Program-made: the position numbers and the translations under genes
In this document: positions 38,146-46,651 of the stretch, in pieces
Layout: the number at the start of each line of letters is the position of its first letter
Position numbering within the stretch: position 1 is the stretch's first letter
The notes under the pieces: model-generated
What the model was told of the DNA's origin: nothing
Database searches by the model: none
Seen by the model: the letters and a program-made list of their open reading frames with translations, nothing else
From: PALSA-911 sp963743035
GTDB taxonomy: Bacteria > Pseudomonadota > Alphaproteobacteria > Acetobacterales > Acetobacteraceae
Assembly: GCA_963743035.1 (NCBI GenBank)
Contig: CAVUOB010000006.1
Location: 124,001-188,000, forward strand
Length of the DNA stretch: 64,000 bases
Direction of reading: 5' to 3'

Positions 38146-39735
38146 ATGGCAAACAATCCACTCAAGGGCAGCGAACGTCAGCCGATGGCGGGGGCGAAGG
38201 CAGTTGGCAAGGCCGATCCGGCGGAGCGGCTGGAGGTCAGCATGGTGCTTCGCCGCAGCAATGCCGATGGGTTGAAGGACAGGGTCGCAAAGATCGCCAA
38301 ACGCGACGGCGCGGGCGGCGCCATGTCGCACGAGGAATTCGACCGCCAGTTCGGCGCCAGCCAGGCGGATATGGCCGCGGTGAAGAAGTTCGCCGCCGCG
38401 CACGGGCTTGCGGTGGTGCAGGAACATGCCGGACGGCGCACGATGGTGCTGTCGGGCACAGTGGCGCAGTTCAACGCCGCGTTCGGCGTGGATCTGGAAC
38501 AGTTCGAGCATCCGGGCGGCTCGTATCGCGGGCGGGTCGGCAGCGTGCAATTGCCCGACGAGCTGCATGGCTGCGTCGAAGCGGTGCTCGGCCTCGACAA
38601 CCGGCCGGTGGCGAAGCCGCATTTCCGGGCGCGCCCGTCGCACTCCGGCGCGACCCCGCGTGCCAATGGCGGGGCGACGTCCTACACGCCGCTGCAGATC
38701 GCCTCGCTGTATAATTTCCCGGCCGGGACGGGGCAGGGGCAGTGCGTCGGGCTGATCGAGCTCGGCGGCGGCGAGCGGGCGGCGGACCTGACCGCCTATT
38801 TCTCGGCGCTCGGCATCCACTCGGGTCCGAAAGTCACCCCGGTTTCGGTGGATCATGGCAAGAATCACGCGACCGGCGATCCGAACGGGCCGGACGGGGA
38901 GGTGATGCTGGATATCGAGGTGGTCGGCGCGATCGCGCCACAGGCGAAGATCGCGGTCTATTTCGCGCCGAATACCGATGCCGGCTTCCTCGACGCGATC
39001 ACCACCGCGATCCACGACACGAAGAACAAGCCCTCGGTCATCTCCATCAGCTGGGGCGGGCCGGAATCGTCCTGGACCGCGCAATCGCTGACCGCGTTCG
39101 ATTCGGCGTTCCAGGCGGCGGCGGTGATGGGCATCACGGTCTGCGCCGCGTCCGGCGACAACGGATCGAGCGACGGCGTGACCGATGGCGCCGATCACGT
39201 GGATTTCCCCGCATCCAGCCCGCATGTGCTGGCTTGCGGCGGCACCAGCCTGCAGGTCATGGGCAACGCGATCACCAACGAGTCCGTCTGGAATGACGGT
39301 CCGCAGGGCGGCGCGGGCGGCGGCGGCGTCAGCGCGGTGTTTGCGTTGCCGGCCTGGCAGCAGGGGCTACAGGCGACCAAGTCGTCGGGCAGCACGATGG
39401 CGCTGGCCATGCGCGGCGTGCCCGATGTCTGCGGCGATGCGGACCCGGAGACGGGCTATGACGTGCGGATCGACGGGACCAACACCGTGATCGGCGGCAC
39501 CAGTGCGGTGGCGCCGCTCTGGGCGGGGCTGATCGCCCGCATCAATGCGGCGAAAGGCAGCCCGGTGGGCTTCATCAACCCGACGCTGTACGCGACCGCC
39601 GCTGCCATGCATGACATCACGCAGGGCAATAACGGCGATTTCTCGGCGGGTCCCGCATGGGATGCCTGCACCGGCCTCGGCAGCCCGAATGGCGCCCAGG
39701 TGGCCAGCCTGCTCGGATCGGCGCATACGAGCTGA
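38146..39735 (+). CDS. sedolisin (peptidase S53, kumamolisin type), with pro-domain
   Basis: A 529-residue serine-carboxyl peptidase, normally active at acid pH after self-cleavage. An activation domain (about 1-165) precedes the catalytic domain. The catalytic residues are visible: Glu252 and Asp256 in GEVMLDIE, oxyanion Asp338 in ASGDNGS and Ser453 in GGTSAVAP. The calcium site is near the C-terminus (HDITQGNNGDF, then CTGLGSPNG). I start it at the ATG at 38146, with an AAGGGGGA site; an ATG at 38065 is in frame. No classic signal peptide is seen, as in several kumamolisin-like enzymes. A hairpin follows at 39751. Confidence 0.88.
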   Translation: MANNPLKGSERQPMAGAKAVGKADPAERLEVSMVLRRSNADGLKDRVAKIAKRDGAGGAMSHEEFDRQFGASQADMAAVKKFAAAHGLAVVQEHAGRRTMVLSGTVAQFNAAFGVDLEQFEHPGGSYRGRVGSVQLPDELHGCVEAVLGLDNRPVAKPHFRARPSHSGATPRANGGATSYTPLQIASLYNFPAGTGQGQCVGLIELGGGERAADLTAYFSALGIHSGPKVTPVSVDHGKNHATGDPNGPDGEVMLDIEVVGAIAPQAKIAVYFAPNTDAGFLDAITTAIHDTKNKPSVISISWGGPESSWTAQSLTAFDSAFQAAAVMGITVCAASGDNGSSDGVTDGADHVDFPASSPHVLACGGTSLQVMGNAITNESVWNDGPQGGAGGGGVSAVFALPAWQQGLQATKSSGSTMALAMRGVPDVCGDADPETGYDVRIDGTNTVIGGTSAVAPLWAGLIARINAAKGSPVGFINPTLYATAAAMHDITQGNNGDFSAGPAWDACTGLGSPNGAQVASLLGSAHTS

Positions 39736-39750
39736 GCGATCGGGTCGTGG

Positions 39751-39779
39751 GGTGGCGGATGCCAGGGGCATCTGCCACC
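39751..39779 (+). terminator. hairpin after the sedolisin gene
   Basis: A 13-bp stem, GGTGGCGGATGCC (39751-39763) with GGCATCTGCCACC (39767-39779), including one G-U pair, and a 3-base loop, 16 bases after the stop codon. No T-run follows. Confidence 0.55.
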
Positions 39780-39821
39780 CTGATCCCCGGGGATGACTGG
39801 GCGTGATGACCGGGGGTCGGC

Positions 39822-40299
39822 ATGGAATTTTCCGCTTTGCTGCGGCGCTTCGCCGCGTCGGTGCAGGCCAATGACGGCGAGGGCCTGGCCGGATTGTTCG
39901 CGCCGGACGGCGTGTATGACGACGGCTTCTTCGGCCCGCACCGGGGACGGCCGGACATCGCGCGGATGCTGCAACGCTTCCACGACGGTGGGCGCGATTA
40001 CTGGTGGGAATTCCTCGCCCCGGTCTACGACGGCACGGACGGCTATGCGCAATGGCGGTTCAGCTATGCCTCCCGTCTGGAAGGCTGCGAGGGCCGGCCG
40101 GTGCTGTTCGAGGGCATGAGCCGGTTCACCCTCTCCGACGGCGGCATCGTGCTGTACCGGGAAATGTTCGACCGCGGCCTCGCGCTTGGCGCAGCTCGGC
40201 TTCGCGCCGGAACGGCTGGCGCGCATCCTGGCGCGCGCGGCGGAGGCGCAGAACGCGCGGCCGGAAAGCCGCGCGCATCTGGACCGCTTCACCCGGTGA
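39822..40299 (+). CDS. SnoaL/NTF2-like fold protein, frameshifted
   Basis: A small alpha+beta cone-fold protein of the SnoaL/NTF2 type: FAASVQANDGEGLAGLFAPD at the N-terminus, then RGRPDIARMLQRF and strands ending in GMSRFTLSDGGIVLYREMFD. The family includes ring cyclases, isomerases and many unassigned proteins. An extra G at about 40188 shifts the frame; without it the protein runs to 158 residues and ends RAHLDRFTR, with its stop overlapping the convergent LLM gene by 11 bases. The function is not determined. Confidence 0.7.
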
Positions 40300-41200
40300 A
40301 AGTGGCAAAAACCTCTTCCAGCGCCTTCATCTGATTGCCGGCGGCCGAGGAGGCCACGATGACCGGCGTGCGCACCCCGGCGGCGCGCCAGGCTTCCACC
40401 CCGTCGCGCACCTGGCTCGCGGTGCCGAACAGGGTGCAATCGGCCAGCCAGCGGTCGTGCAGGTATTTCGGGATGTCGTCGTGGCGCTTTTCGGCGATGC
40501 AGAGCTCGATCGCCTCCATCTCCTCCTGGTAGCCGGCTTCCTTCCAGTAGTTGCGATAGTTCGGCAGGAAGGCATAGCTGTTCAGGGTGCGGCGGTTGAC
40601 CGCCTTGGCGGCCTCGAGGTCGTCGGAGATGCAGGTCGGGATCATGTTGCCGATGAAGAATTCCTCGCCGCTGCGCAGCGCTTCCGGCAGCACGGAAAGC
40701 GATTCCGGCGTGTGCCGGCGGCTGGCGTTGGCGAAGATCAGGCCCTGGCCGAGTTCGCCGGCGAGCTGGATCATGCGCTTGCGCAGCGTCGCCACGATCA
40801 CCGGCGGCATGGCGCCGAGCTTGTCGTAGCCGCGGTATCTTTCGATGAAGTTGCGCGTGTCGCCCAGCGGCTTGCCCGGCGTCACGCCCATGCGGACATG
40901 GCTCGGCCCGTGGGCGATGCCGATGCCGAGCCGGAACCGGCCGCCGGAGACCTCGTGCATGAAGGCGGCGCTCTGGGCGAAATCCTCGGTGGTGCGCTGG
41001 TAGATCGGCGCGATGGCGGTGCCGAAGGGGATGCGCGTGGTGTTCCAGGCCAGCGCCTCGCAGAACGACATGTTGCCGAACGGGGAGGGGACATAGATGC
41101 CGGCGAAGCCGCGCCGCTCCGCCTCCTGCGCCACCTCGACGGCGGCGCGGCGGCGGTTGGGGGTGGCGATGATGCAGATGGCGGGCAGGGTTTGCGGCAT
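40289..41200 (-). CDS. LLM-class flavin oxidoreductase
   Basis: A 303-residue luciferase-like enzyme: ERRGFAGIYVPSPFGNMSF, GGRFRLGIGIAHGPSHVRMG and a C-terminal VRDGVEAWRAAGVRTPVIVAS. The ATG at 41200 follows GAGGAAG. It is divergent from another LLM gene (41302), with only 101 bases between the starts, so the pair probably shares control. Its stop overlaps the end of the NTF2-like gene on the other strand by 11 bases. Cofactor and substrate unknown. Confidence 0.82.
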   Translation of the reverse strand: MPQTLPAICIIATPNRRRAAVEVAQEAERRGFAGIYVPSPFGNMSFCEALAWNTTRIPFGTAIAPIYQRTTEDFAQSAAFMHEVSGGRFRLGIGIAHGPSHVRMGVTPGKPLGDTRNFIERYRGYDKLGAMPPVIVATLRKRMIQLAGELGQGLIFANASRRHTPESLSVLPEALRSGEEFFIGNMIPTCISDDLEAAKAVNRRTLNSYAFLPNYRNYWKEAGYQEEMEAIELCIAEKRHDDIPKYLHDRWLADCTLFGTASQVRDGVEAWRAAGVRTPVIVASSAAGNQMKALEEVFATFTG

Positions 41201-41301
41201 GGGCGGCTTCCTCGGTTCTGGGCCGCGCAGGATAGGGGCTTGAGCCGGCGCTGTCGTCATGGTGCCATCGCGCCCATACAAACGAAGCCGAGGGATCATC
41301 C

Positions 41302-42354
41302 ATGCGCGTTTCCACCCATCTTTCCTACGACGACTGGCGCGCCTGCGGGCCGGAGGCCGCGCAGCTGGAGGCCGACGGCTTCGACTGCATCCAATGTCCG
41401 GAACTGAAGCACGATCCGTTCATTCCGCTGGCCTTCGCGGCCCTGGCGACGCAGCGCGTGCAGCTGGCGACATCGGTCGCCATCGCCTTTCCGCGCAGCC
41501 CGATGGTGGTGGCCAACACCGCGTGGGATCTGCATCGCCACTCCAAGGGCCGATTCGTCATTGGCCTCGGCAGCCAGGTGAAGCCGCATAACGAGCGCCG
41601 GTTTTCCGTGCCCTGGGTGGCGCCGGCGGCGCGCATGGGCGAGTTCGTGGAGTCGCTGCGGGCGATCTTCCGCTGCTGGGAAACCGGCGAGAAGCTGAAC
41701 TATCGCGGCGATCACTACCAGTTTTCCCTGATGACGCCGGAATGGTCGCCCGGGCCCGTCGGCCTGGCGATGCCGCCGATCATGATCGCCGCGGTCGGCC
41801 CGCTGATGCTGAAGACCGCCGCCCGGGTCTGCGACGGCGCCCGGCTGCACAGCTTCGCCACGCGCGCCTATCTGGAACAGGTGGTGCGGCCGCTGATCGG
41901 CGAGGAACTGGCGAAGCACGGCAAGAGCTTCGAGAATTTCGAGATCACCGGCGGCGGCTTCGTCGCCACCGGGCCGGACGAGGCGGCGGTGGCCAGGGCG
42001 GCCGAGAAGGTGCGCTATCGCGTGGCGTTCTACGGCTCCACCCCCGCCTATCGCGGCGTGCTGGAACTGCACGGCCACGGCGAGCTCGGCGAGAGGCTGC
42101 AGCACGCGACGCGCCAGGGCGCCTGGGACAAGATGTCGGCGATGGTGCCGGACGAGGTGCTGGACCTGTTCGTGGCGCGCGCGCCGTATCGCGACCTGGC
42201 GCCGGCGATCGAGAAGCGTTTCGGCGGGCTGGTGGACACCGTGTCGGTGGAGTTCCTGCCATCCGACCCGCCGGAGCTGCGGCGCGAGGTGGTCAAGTCG
42301 GTGCAGGCGATCCCGACGGCGTTCAAGGGCTACAAGACCGCCTGGGCGGCGTAG
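41302..42354 (+). CDS. LLM-class flavin oxidoreductase (F420-type, TIGR03617-like pattern)
   Basis: A 350-residue luciferase-like enzyme: QLEADGFDCIQCPELKHDPF, SVAIAFPRSPMVVANTAWDL, SKGRFVIGLGSQVKPHNERR and WSPGPVGLAMPPIMIAAVGP are typical of one F420-type subgroup, recognised from memory. It is longer than the other three LLM proteins of the window. Divergent from the LLM gene at 41200. A perfect 14-bp hairpin follows its stop. Confidence 0.83.
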   Translation: MRVSTHLSYDDWRACGPEAAQLEADGFDCIQCPELKHDPFIPLAFAALATQRVQLATSVAIAFPRSPMVVANTAWDLHRHSKGRFVIGLGSQVKPHNERRFSVPWVAPAARMGEFVESLRAIFRCWETGEKLNYRGDHYQFSLMTPEWSPGPVGLAMPPIMIAAVGPLMLKTAARVCDGARLHSFATRAYLEQVVRPLIGEELAKHGKSFENFEITGGGFVATGPDEAAVARAAEKVRYRVAFYGSTPAYRGVLELHGHGELGERLQHATRQGAWDKMSAMVPDEVLDLFVARAPYRDLAPAIEKRFGGLVDTVSVEFLPSDPPELRREVVKSVQAIPTAFKGYKTAWAA

Positions 42355-42360
42355 CCCCGG

Positions 42361-42397
42361 GGGCGGGGCGGCGGCGCCTGTTTCCGCCGCCCCGCCC
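42361..42397 (+). terminator. strong GC hairpin after the LLM gene
   Basis: GGGCGGGGCGGCGG (42361-42374) pairs perfectly with the complement at 42384-42397 across a 9-base loop, 6 bases after the stop. No U-tract. Confidence 0.6.
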
Positions 42398-42501
42398 GAT
42401 CCTGGTTCCCGAGCCGGTATAGGCATTTCATTGCGCCTTCCGGCATGATACCGGTTGCACTGAATGCCGTTACGAGAACCGGAGGTGTTACGACAGGCGC
42501 C

Positions 42502-44265
42502 ATGCGGAGTGCAGAGACCGGGCACCGGAATTGCGCCATTCTTGCCGCCGACGTCGTTGGCTACGCGCGGCTGATGGCGGAGGATGAGCGCGGCACCCAT
42601 GCGCGGCTGATGCGGCTGCGCGCGGGCGCGCTCGACCCGAGCATCTCGGCGCATGGCGGCAACCTGATCAAGAACACCGGCGACGGCTTCCTGGCGATCT
42701 TCGACGACGCCCGCCCGGCGATCGCCTGCGCGTTGGACATGCACCGGGCGATCGCGGCGAGCGAGGCGGAGCAGATGCCGGCCCAGCGCATCAGCATGCG
42801 CATGGGGGTGAATGTCGGCGACGTCATCATGGAGGGCGGCGATATCTATGGCGATGCGGTGAACATCGCCGCCCGGCTGCAGACCTATGCCGAACCGGGC
42901 GGAACGGCGGTGACCGGCAGCGTGGCGGAGCGGATCGGCGCCGATCCGGTCATCCGCACGGTGGATCTCGGCAGCCTCTATCTGCACAATCTCGCCCGCC
43001 CGGTGCGCATGTTCACCTTGCGCGTGGAGGGCACCGAGGCCCGGCTGGTGGGCAACACGCCGCTGGGGACCGATGACCGGCCGTCGATCGCGGTGCTGCC
43101 GTTCCGCAAGAACCAGACCGACCCGCACGAGGCCTACTTCGCCGACGGCATCGTGGACGACATCATCTATGCGCTGGCCGGGCTGAAGGAGCTGTTCGTG
43201 ATTTCGCGCGGCTCCACGCTCGGCTATGGCGGAGAGGAGATCGACGTCAGGGCCATCGGCCGGGCGCTGGGCGTGCGCTACGTGCTGTACGGCTCGGTCC
43301 GCCGCGCCGCCGGGCGGCTGCGCATCGCCACCGAGCTGAGCGACGCCGAGACCGGGGCGATCATCCGTTCCGACAAGTATCAGGGCGAGCTCGGCGACCT
43401 GTTCGACCTGCAGGATCGCATTTCCGCCAGCGTGGTGACCACGATCGCGCCGCATGTGCTGGAGCTGGAGCTGCAGCGGGCATGCCGCAAGCATCCGCAG
43501 AACATGACCGCCTATGATTTCCTGCTGCAGGCGTTGGACCGCATGTACCGGATGGACCCGGAATCCTTCGCCCGGGCGCGGGGGCTGCTGCAGCAGGCGA
43601 TGACGCATGACCCGTTCTACGCGCCGGCCTATTCCTATGCCGCCTACTGGTACGTGTTCCATGTCGGGGAGGGGCGCTCGACCGATCCGGAGGCGGATTC
43701 GCGGGAGGCGGCGCGGCTTGCCGGCACGGCGCTGCGGCTGAACGAGAGCGATCCGCTGGCACTGGCGATCTACGGCCATGTGCAATCCTTCCTGCTGCGC
43801 GACTACGAGCGGGCGATGCATTTCCTCGACCGCGCGGTGCAGGTGGGACCGAGTTCCGCGGTGGCCTGGACCATGAGCAGCGCGACGCAAGGTTACGTCG
43901 GCAACGGAAAGGCGGCGGTGGAAATGGCCGTGCGGGGGATTCGGCTCGCGCCGCAGGGGCCGTACCGGTTCTGGAACGAGGCGATACTGGGCCAGGCGCA
44001 TTATGTCGACGGCAACTACGAGGAGGCCGCGATCTGGGCGCGCCGGGCGGTGGGACGCAACGGAGCGGTGGTGTTCAGCCTGCGCACGCTGATCACCAGC
44101 CTGATGGCGCTGGGTAAGACGGAGGAGGCGGTGGCCGCCGGGCAGCAGCTGATGCAGCTGCAGCCCGGTTTCCGGATGAGACGCTACGAGAAGCTTTGCC
44201 CGTTCCGGGGCGATGCGCTGGCCGCCTGGCTGGATCGGTTGCGCGCGGCCGGCCTGCCTGAGTAG
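42502..44265 (+). CDS. class III adenylate/guanylate cyclase with TolB-like and TPR regions
   Basis: A 587-residue protein (from the ATG at 42502; 42445 is also in frame). The N-terminal cyclase domain begins CAILAADVVGYARLM with metal Asp17, then GGNLIKNTGDGFLAIF with Asp61, and ends GDAVNIAARLQ with the transition-state Asn/Arg. The middle (about 190-320; PSIAVLPFRKNQ, YFADGIVDDII, VRYVLYGSVRR) is the TolB/FlgO-like N-terminal region often joined to these cyclases. The C-terminal half is tetratricopeptide-like. No membrane helix is visible, so it should be cytosolic. A consensus CRP box lies just downstream, before the PAP2 gene, which suggests local cAMP control. Confidence 0.85.
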   Translation: MRSAETGHRNCAILAADVVGYARLMAEDERGTHARLMRLRAGALDPSISAHGGNLIKNTGDGFLAIFDDARPAIACALDMHRAIAASEAEQMPAQRISMRMGVNVGDVIMEGGDIYGDAVNIAARLQTYAEPGGTAVTGSVAERIGADPVIRTVDLGSLYLHNLARPVRMFTLRVEGTEARLVGNTPLGTDDRPSIAVLPFRKNQTDPHEAYFADGIVDDIIYALAGLKELFVISRGSTLGYGGEEIDVRAIGRALGVRYVLYGSVRRAAGRLRIATELSDAETGAIIRSDKYQGELGDLFDLQDRISASVVTTIAPHVLELELQRACRKHPQNMTAYDFLLQALDRMYRMDPESFARARGLLQQAMTHDPFYAPAYSYAAYWYVFHVGEGRSTDPEADSREAARLAGTALRLNESDPLALAIYGHVQSFLLRDYERAMHFLDRAVQVGPSSAVAWTMSSATQGYVGNGKAAVEMAVRGIRLAPQGPYRFWNEAILGQAHYVDGNYEEAAIWARRAVGRNGAVVFSLRTLITSLMALGKTEEAVAAGQQLMQLQPGFRMRRYEKLCPFRGDALAAWLDRLRAAGLPE

Positions 44266-44296
44266 GATGCCATCGCCGGGAAAAACCCCGTCGGGG

Positions 44297-44312
44297 TGTG
44301 ACCTGCGTCACA
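44297..44312. promoter_or_regulatory. consensus CRP-type binding site
   Basis: TGTGACCTGCGTCACA matches the TGTGA-N6-TCACA consensus of CRP/FNR-superfamily regulators exactly. It lies 32 bases after the cyclase stop and 106 bases before the ATG of the PAP2-type gene. A possible -10 (TATTAC, 44347-44352) would place it near -53, so activation or repression is open. Its arms can also form a hairpin, so a terminator role is an alternative. Confidence 0.6.
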
Positions 44313-44417
44313 TATCAACCGGATCCGTAACGGCCATTATCCGAAATATTACCCGGTGCCATTCAAAGGCGACTGTTTTCATCACATGAAGGCGGAAACC
44401 AATAAGGGGCAGAAAAC

Positions 44418-45431
44418 ATGGGCGGCAACACGGGTAATACAGGGAATACCGGAAATACCGGAAATACCGGTAACACCGCCGGCTCGGCCGGCAGTCTGTT
44501 TTTCGCCGACAGGGTGGACCTGCCATTCATCACTGTCGATAACCTCGAGCACAGTATCTATGTCAGCCCCAGCCCCTTCTTTCGGGATTCCAAATGGGAC
44601 CCGTTCTGGAAGGCATTTGTCATTCTTGCCGACTTCACCAGTGTGTTATCAGGCGGAAATCCGGCGTGGAAGGCCGCGACACCGGTCGCCGGGTCCACCA
44701 TCGGCTGGAATGACGGCGGCATGGCGCGCAGCGTTGCTGTAGCGAACCCGACAAGTACGACGCCGGCCCTGTTCGGAAATTTTGTCGCCGGATCGCCTCC
44801 GACGAATGACGAGGTCGGGCACGAACTTGCCAATCTGGCGCGTGCCGCGCGCGACGAACGGGCGGACGCGCTGGGCGAGATCCTCGCGCAGGCCACCGAG
44901 TTCCTGTCCTATTTCATGGATCTGCTTTCCATCACCCCATCGTCGCATCCGGCCACCGTGCGGTTGATGAACATCGCCAGCATGATCGCCCTGTACACGG
45001 TCATGTACTGGAAGGGGTACTACCAGCGGATCCGGCCGTCCCAGCTGCTGCCGGCGTTGATGCCGCCGATCTCCATCCCCGGCCATGCCTCTTTCCCGAG
45101 CGGGCATGCCACGCAGTCCTGGTTGATCTCGCTCTGCGTTCAGCAGGCGCTTCCCGGCTTCGTGCTGGCGCCGGCATCCGGCGGGTCGCCGGCCGGGCCG
45201 GGCACGCCGACGCCGAATTCGCTGTGCGAGGCGTTGACGCCGGGCCTGACGCATCTCGCACATCGTATTGCCCGAAACCGGGAGATCGCCGGACTGCACT
45301 ATCCAACGGACGGGGTCGGCGGGCGGACGCTGGCCGCGAATGTATTCGGCATGATGCTGTCCAATACGACGAGTCCGGTCGTCCCAAGCTACAATGCCGT
45401 GCTGACGACGGCCAAAGGCGAGTGGTCCTGA
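44418..45431 (+). CDS. PAP2-superfamily phosphatase / vanadium haloperoxidase-like protein
   Basis: A 337-residue protein with all three PAP2 signature motifs: Lys199-x6-Arg206-Pro, PSGH at 227-230 and Arg288-x5-His294-x3-Asp298. This is the active site of acid phosphatases and of vanadium-dependent haloperoxidases; soluble character and spacing fit the haloperoxidase-like branch, but halide use is not shown. The N-terminus is a run of six Gly-Asn-Thr triplets (residues 3-20) encoded by 9-bp repeats. No signal peptide is visible. The ATG follows AAGGGG. It forms an operon with the G1 peptidase gene 24 bases later, behind a CRP-like site. Confidence 0.82.
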   Translation: MGGNTGNTGNTGNTGNTGNTAGSAGSLFFADRVDLPFITVDNLEHSIYVSPSPFFRDSKWDPFWKAFVILADFTSVLSGGNPAWKAATPVAGSTIGWNDGGMARSVAVANPTSTTPALFGNFVAGSPPTNDEVGHELANLARAARDERADALGEILAQATEFLSYFMDLLSITPSSHPATVRLMNIASMIALYTVMYWKGYYQRIRPSQLLPALMPPISIPGHASFPSGHATQSWLISLCVQQALPGFVLAPASGGSPAGPGTPTPNSLCEALTPGLTHLAHRIARNREIAGLHYPTDGVGGRTLAANVFGMMLSNTTSPVVPSYNAVLTTAKGEWS

Positions 45432-45455
45432 ACAGCACCGGAAGGGGATCGCGAC

Positions 45456-46598
45456 ATGCAGCGCAGAACCTTTATCCAGGGCGCCGCGGTGACCGTTGCG
45501 GCTGCTCCGTTCGCGCCCATCCTGGCCCAGGACAACCGCCCCGCGAAGGATGACCAGCCGGGCACCACGATCCTCCGCACGAGAAACCAGGCGCTTCTGG
45601 AGGCCTTCAGGAGCCAGAAGGATTTCGACATATTGCGTCTGGACCCGAAGCAATTCACCGAATATGGCCTGCCGCAGATAGACCGGAATTCCCCCCTCTA
45701 TGAGGATGTCTGGAAGCGCATCCTTTCCGCGCCCCTGAGGATAGAGGAGGCCGAACCGGCGCCGGGGACCATCGAGAGCCTGACCAACCCCCGCTTCCTG
45801 CTGCCGCCCGGGCCGGTCGTATCGACCCGCTTCGAGACCAGCCGCAACTGGTCCGGTGCCTATATCGAGGCGGATAACGGCCGGATATTTACCGAGCTGT
45901 CGGGCACCTGGACCATACCGAAATTCCGCAGGCCGGCCGGGGCCGCCGCGCAAAACGCGGAGAACATGGTCTGCTCGATCTGGATCGGCCTCGATGGCCA
46001 GCGGCGTTATCGCAGTTCGAGCCTGCCGCAGATCGGCACGCGGCAGGGATATGAGTTCAATCCGATAACCCAGACGTCGGAGCCGGTTTGCTATGCCTGG
46101 TACCAATGGTGGGCGCCCGGGCAGATCAGCACGGTGCCGGTGAAGATTGCCGATCTGAATGTCGACGACACGGTTGTCTGTGACCTGCAGGTCACGTCTC
46201 CGACCACGGTAACGATTTCGATCATCAAGCTCGGCACGCCGATGGTGTTCTGGCCCATCACGCTGCCGTTGATCGACCCGATCCCGCTGCCGCTTCCGGG
46301 CGCGACCGCGGAGTGGGTGGTGGAGCGTCCGACGGCGCTGGGCTCCGACGTGTTACTGCCGCTGCCGGTCTTCGATGTCGATCGGCCGGTCAGGTTCTCC
46401 CGCTGCTTTGCCGCCGCGCAGGAACTCGCGCCGTTCAGCGGACCGGCGGTGATATACCGGCAACTGGAGGGGGCACGGTTCATTCAGATGTTCGAACGCC
46501 TGCATAACCCAGCCAGGACCCGGAAGATTTCCATGCCCGGTCATTCGCATCCATACAGCCGGGATGCGTTTCAGGTGGTCTACACCGGTCCGAACTGA
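45456..46598 (+). CDS. glutamic peptidase family G1 (eqolisin-like) protein
   Basis: A 380-residue exported protein. The twin-arginine-type signal RRTFIQGAAVTVAAAP precedes a pro-region (to about 125), then a beta-sandwich with the G1 marks NWSGAYIE at 131-138, WTIPKF at 152-157, WIGLDG at 176-181, Gln192 in LPQIGT and Glu286 in AEWVVE. Gln and Glu form the catalytic dyad in fungal scytalidoglutamic peptidase. These enzymes cleave proteins at very low pH. It follows the PAP2-type gene as one operon, with GGAAGGGG before the ATG. Activity should be checked because the bacterial branch is diverged. Confidence 0.78.
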   Translation: MQRRTFIQGAAVTVAAAPFAPILAQDNRPAKDDQPGTTILRTRNQALLEAFRSQKDFDILRLDPKQFTEYGLPQIDRNSPLYEDVWKRILSAPLRIEEAEPAPGTIESLTNPRFLLPPGPVVSTRFETSRNWSGAYIEADNGRIFTELSGTWTIPKFRRPAGAAAQNAENMVCSIWIGLDGQRRYRSSSLPQIGTRQGYEFNPITQTSEPVCYAWYQWWAPGQISTVPVKIADLNVDDTVVCDLQVTSPTTVTISIIKLGTPMVFWPITLPLIDPIPLPLPGATAEWVVERPTALGSDVLLPLPVFDVDRPVRFSRCFAAAQELAPFSGPAVIYRQLEGARFIQMFERLHNPARTRKISMPGHSHPYSRDAFQVVYTGPN

Positions 46599-46651
46599 GC
46601 ACAGTTTGCAATGACACCCGGCGGCGTTTCCCGGCGCCGGGTTTACGGCAT

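Noticed and set aside
44424..44477. Non-coding microsatellite or origin-like repeat
   Set aside because: The 9-bp units are in frame directly after a good ribosome site and ATG, so they are best read as coding.
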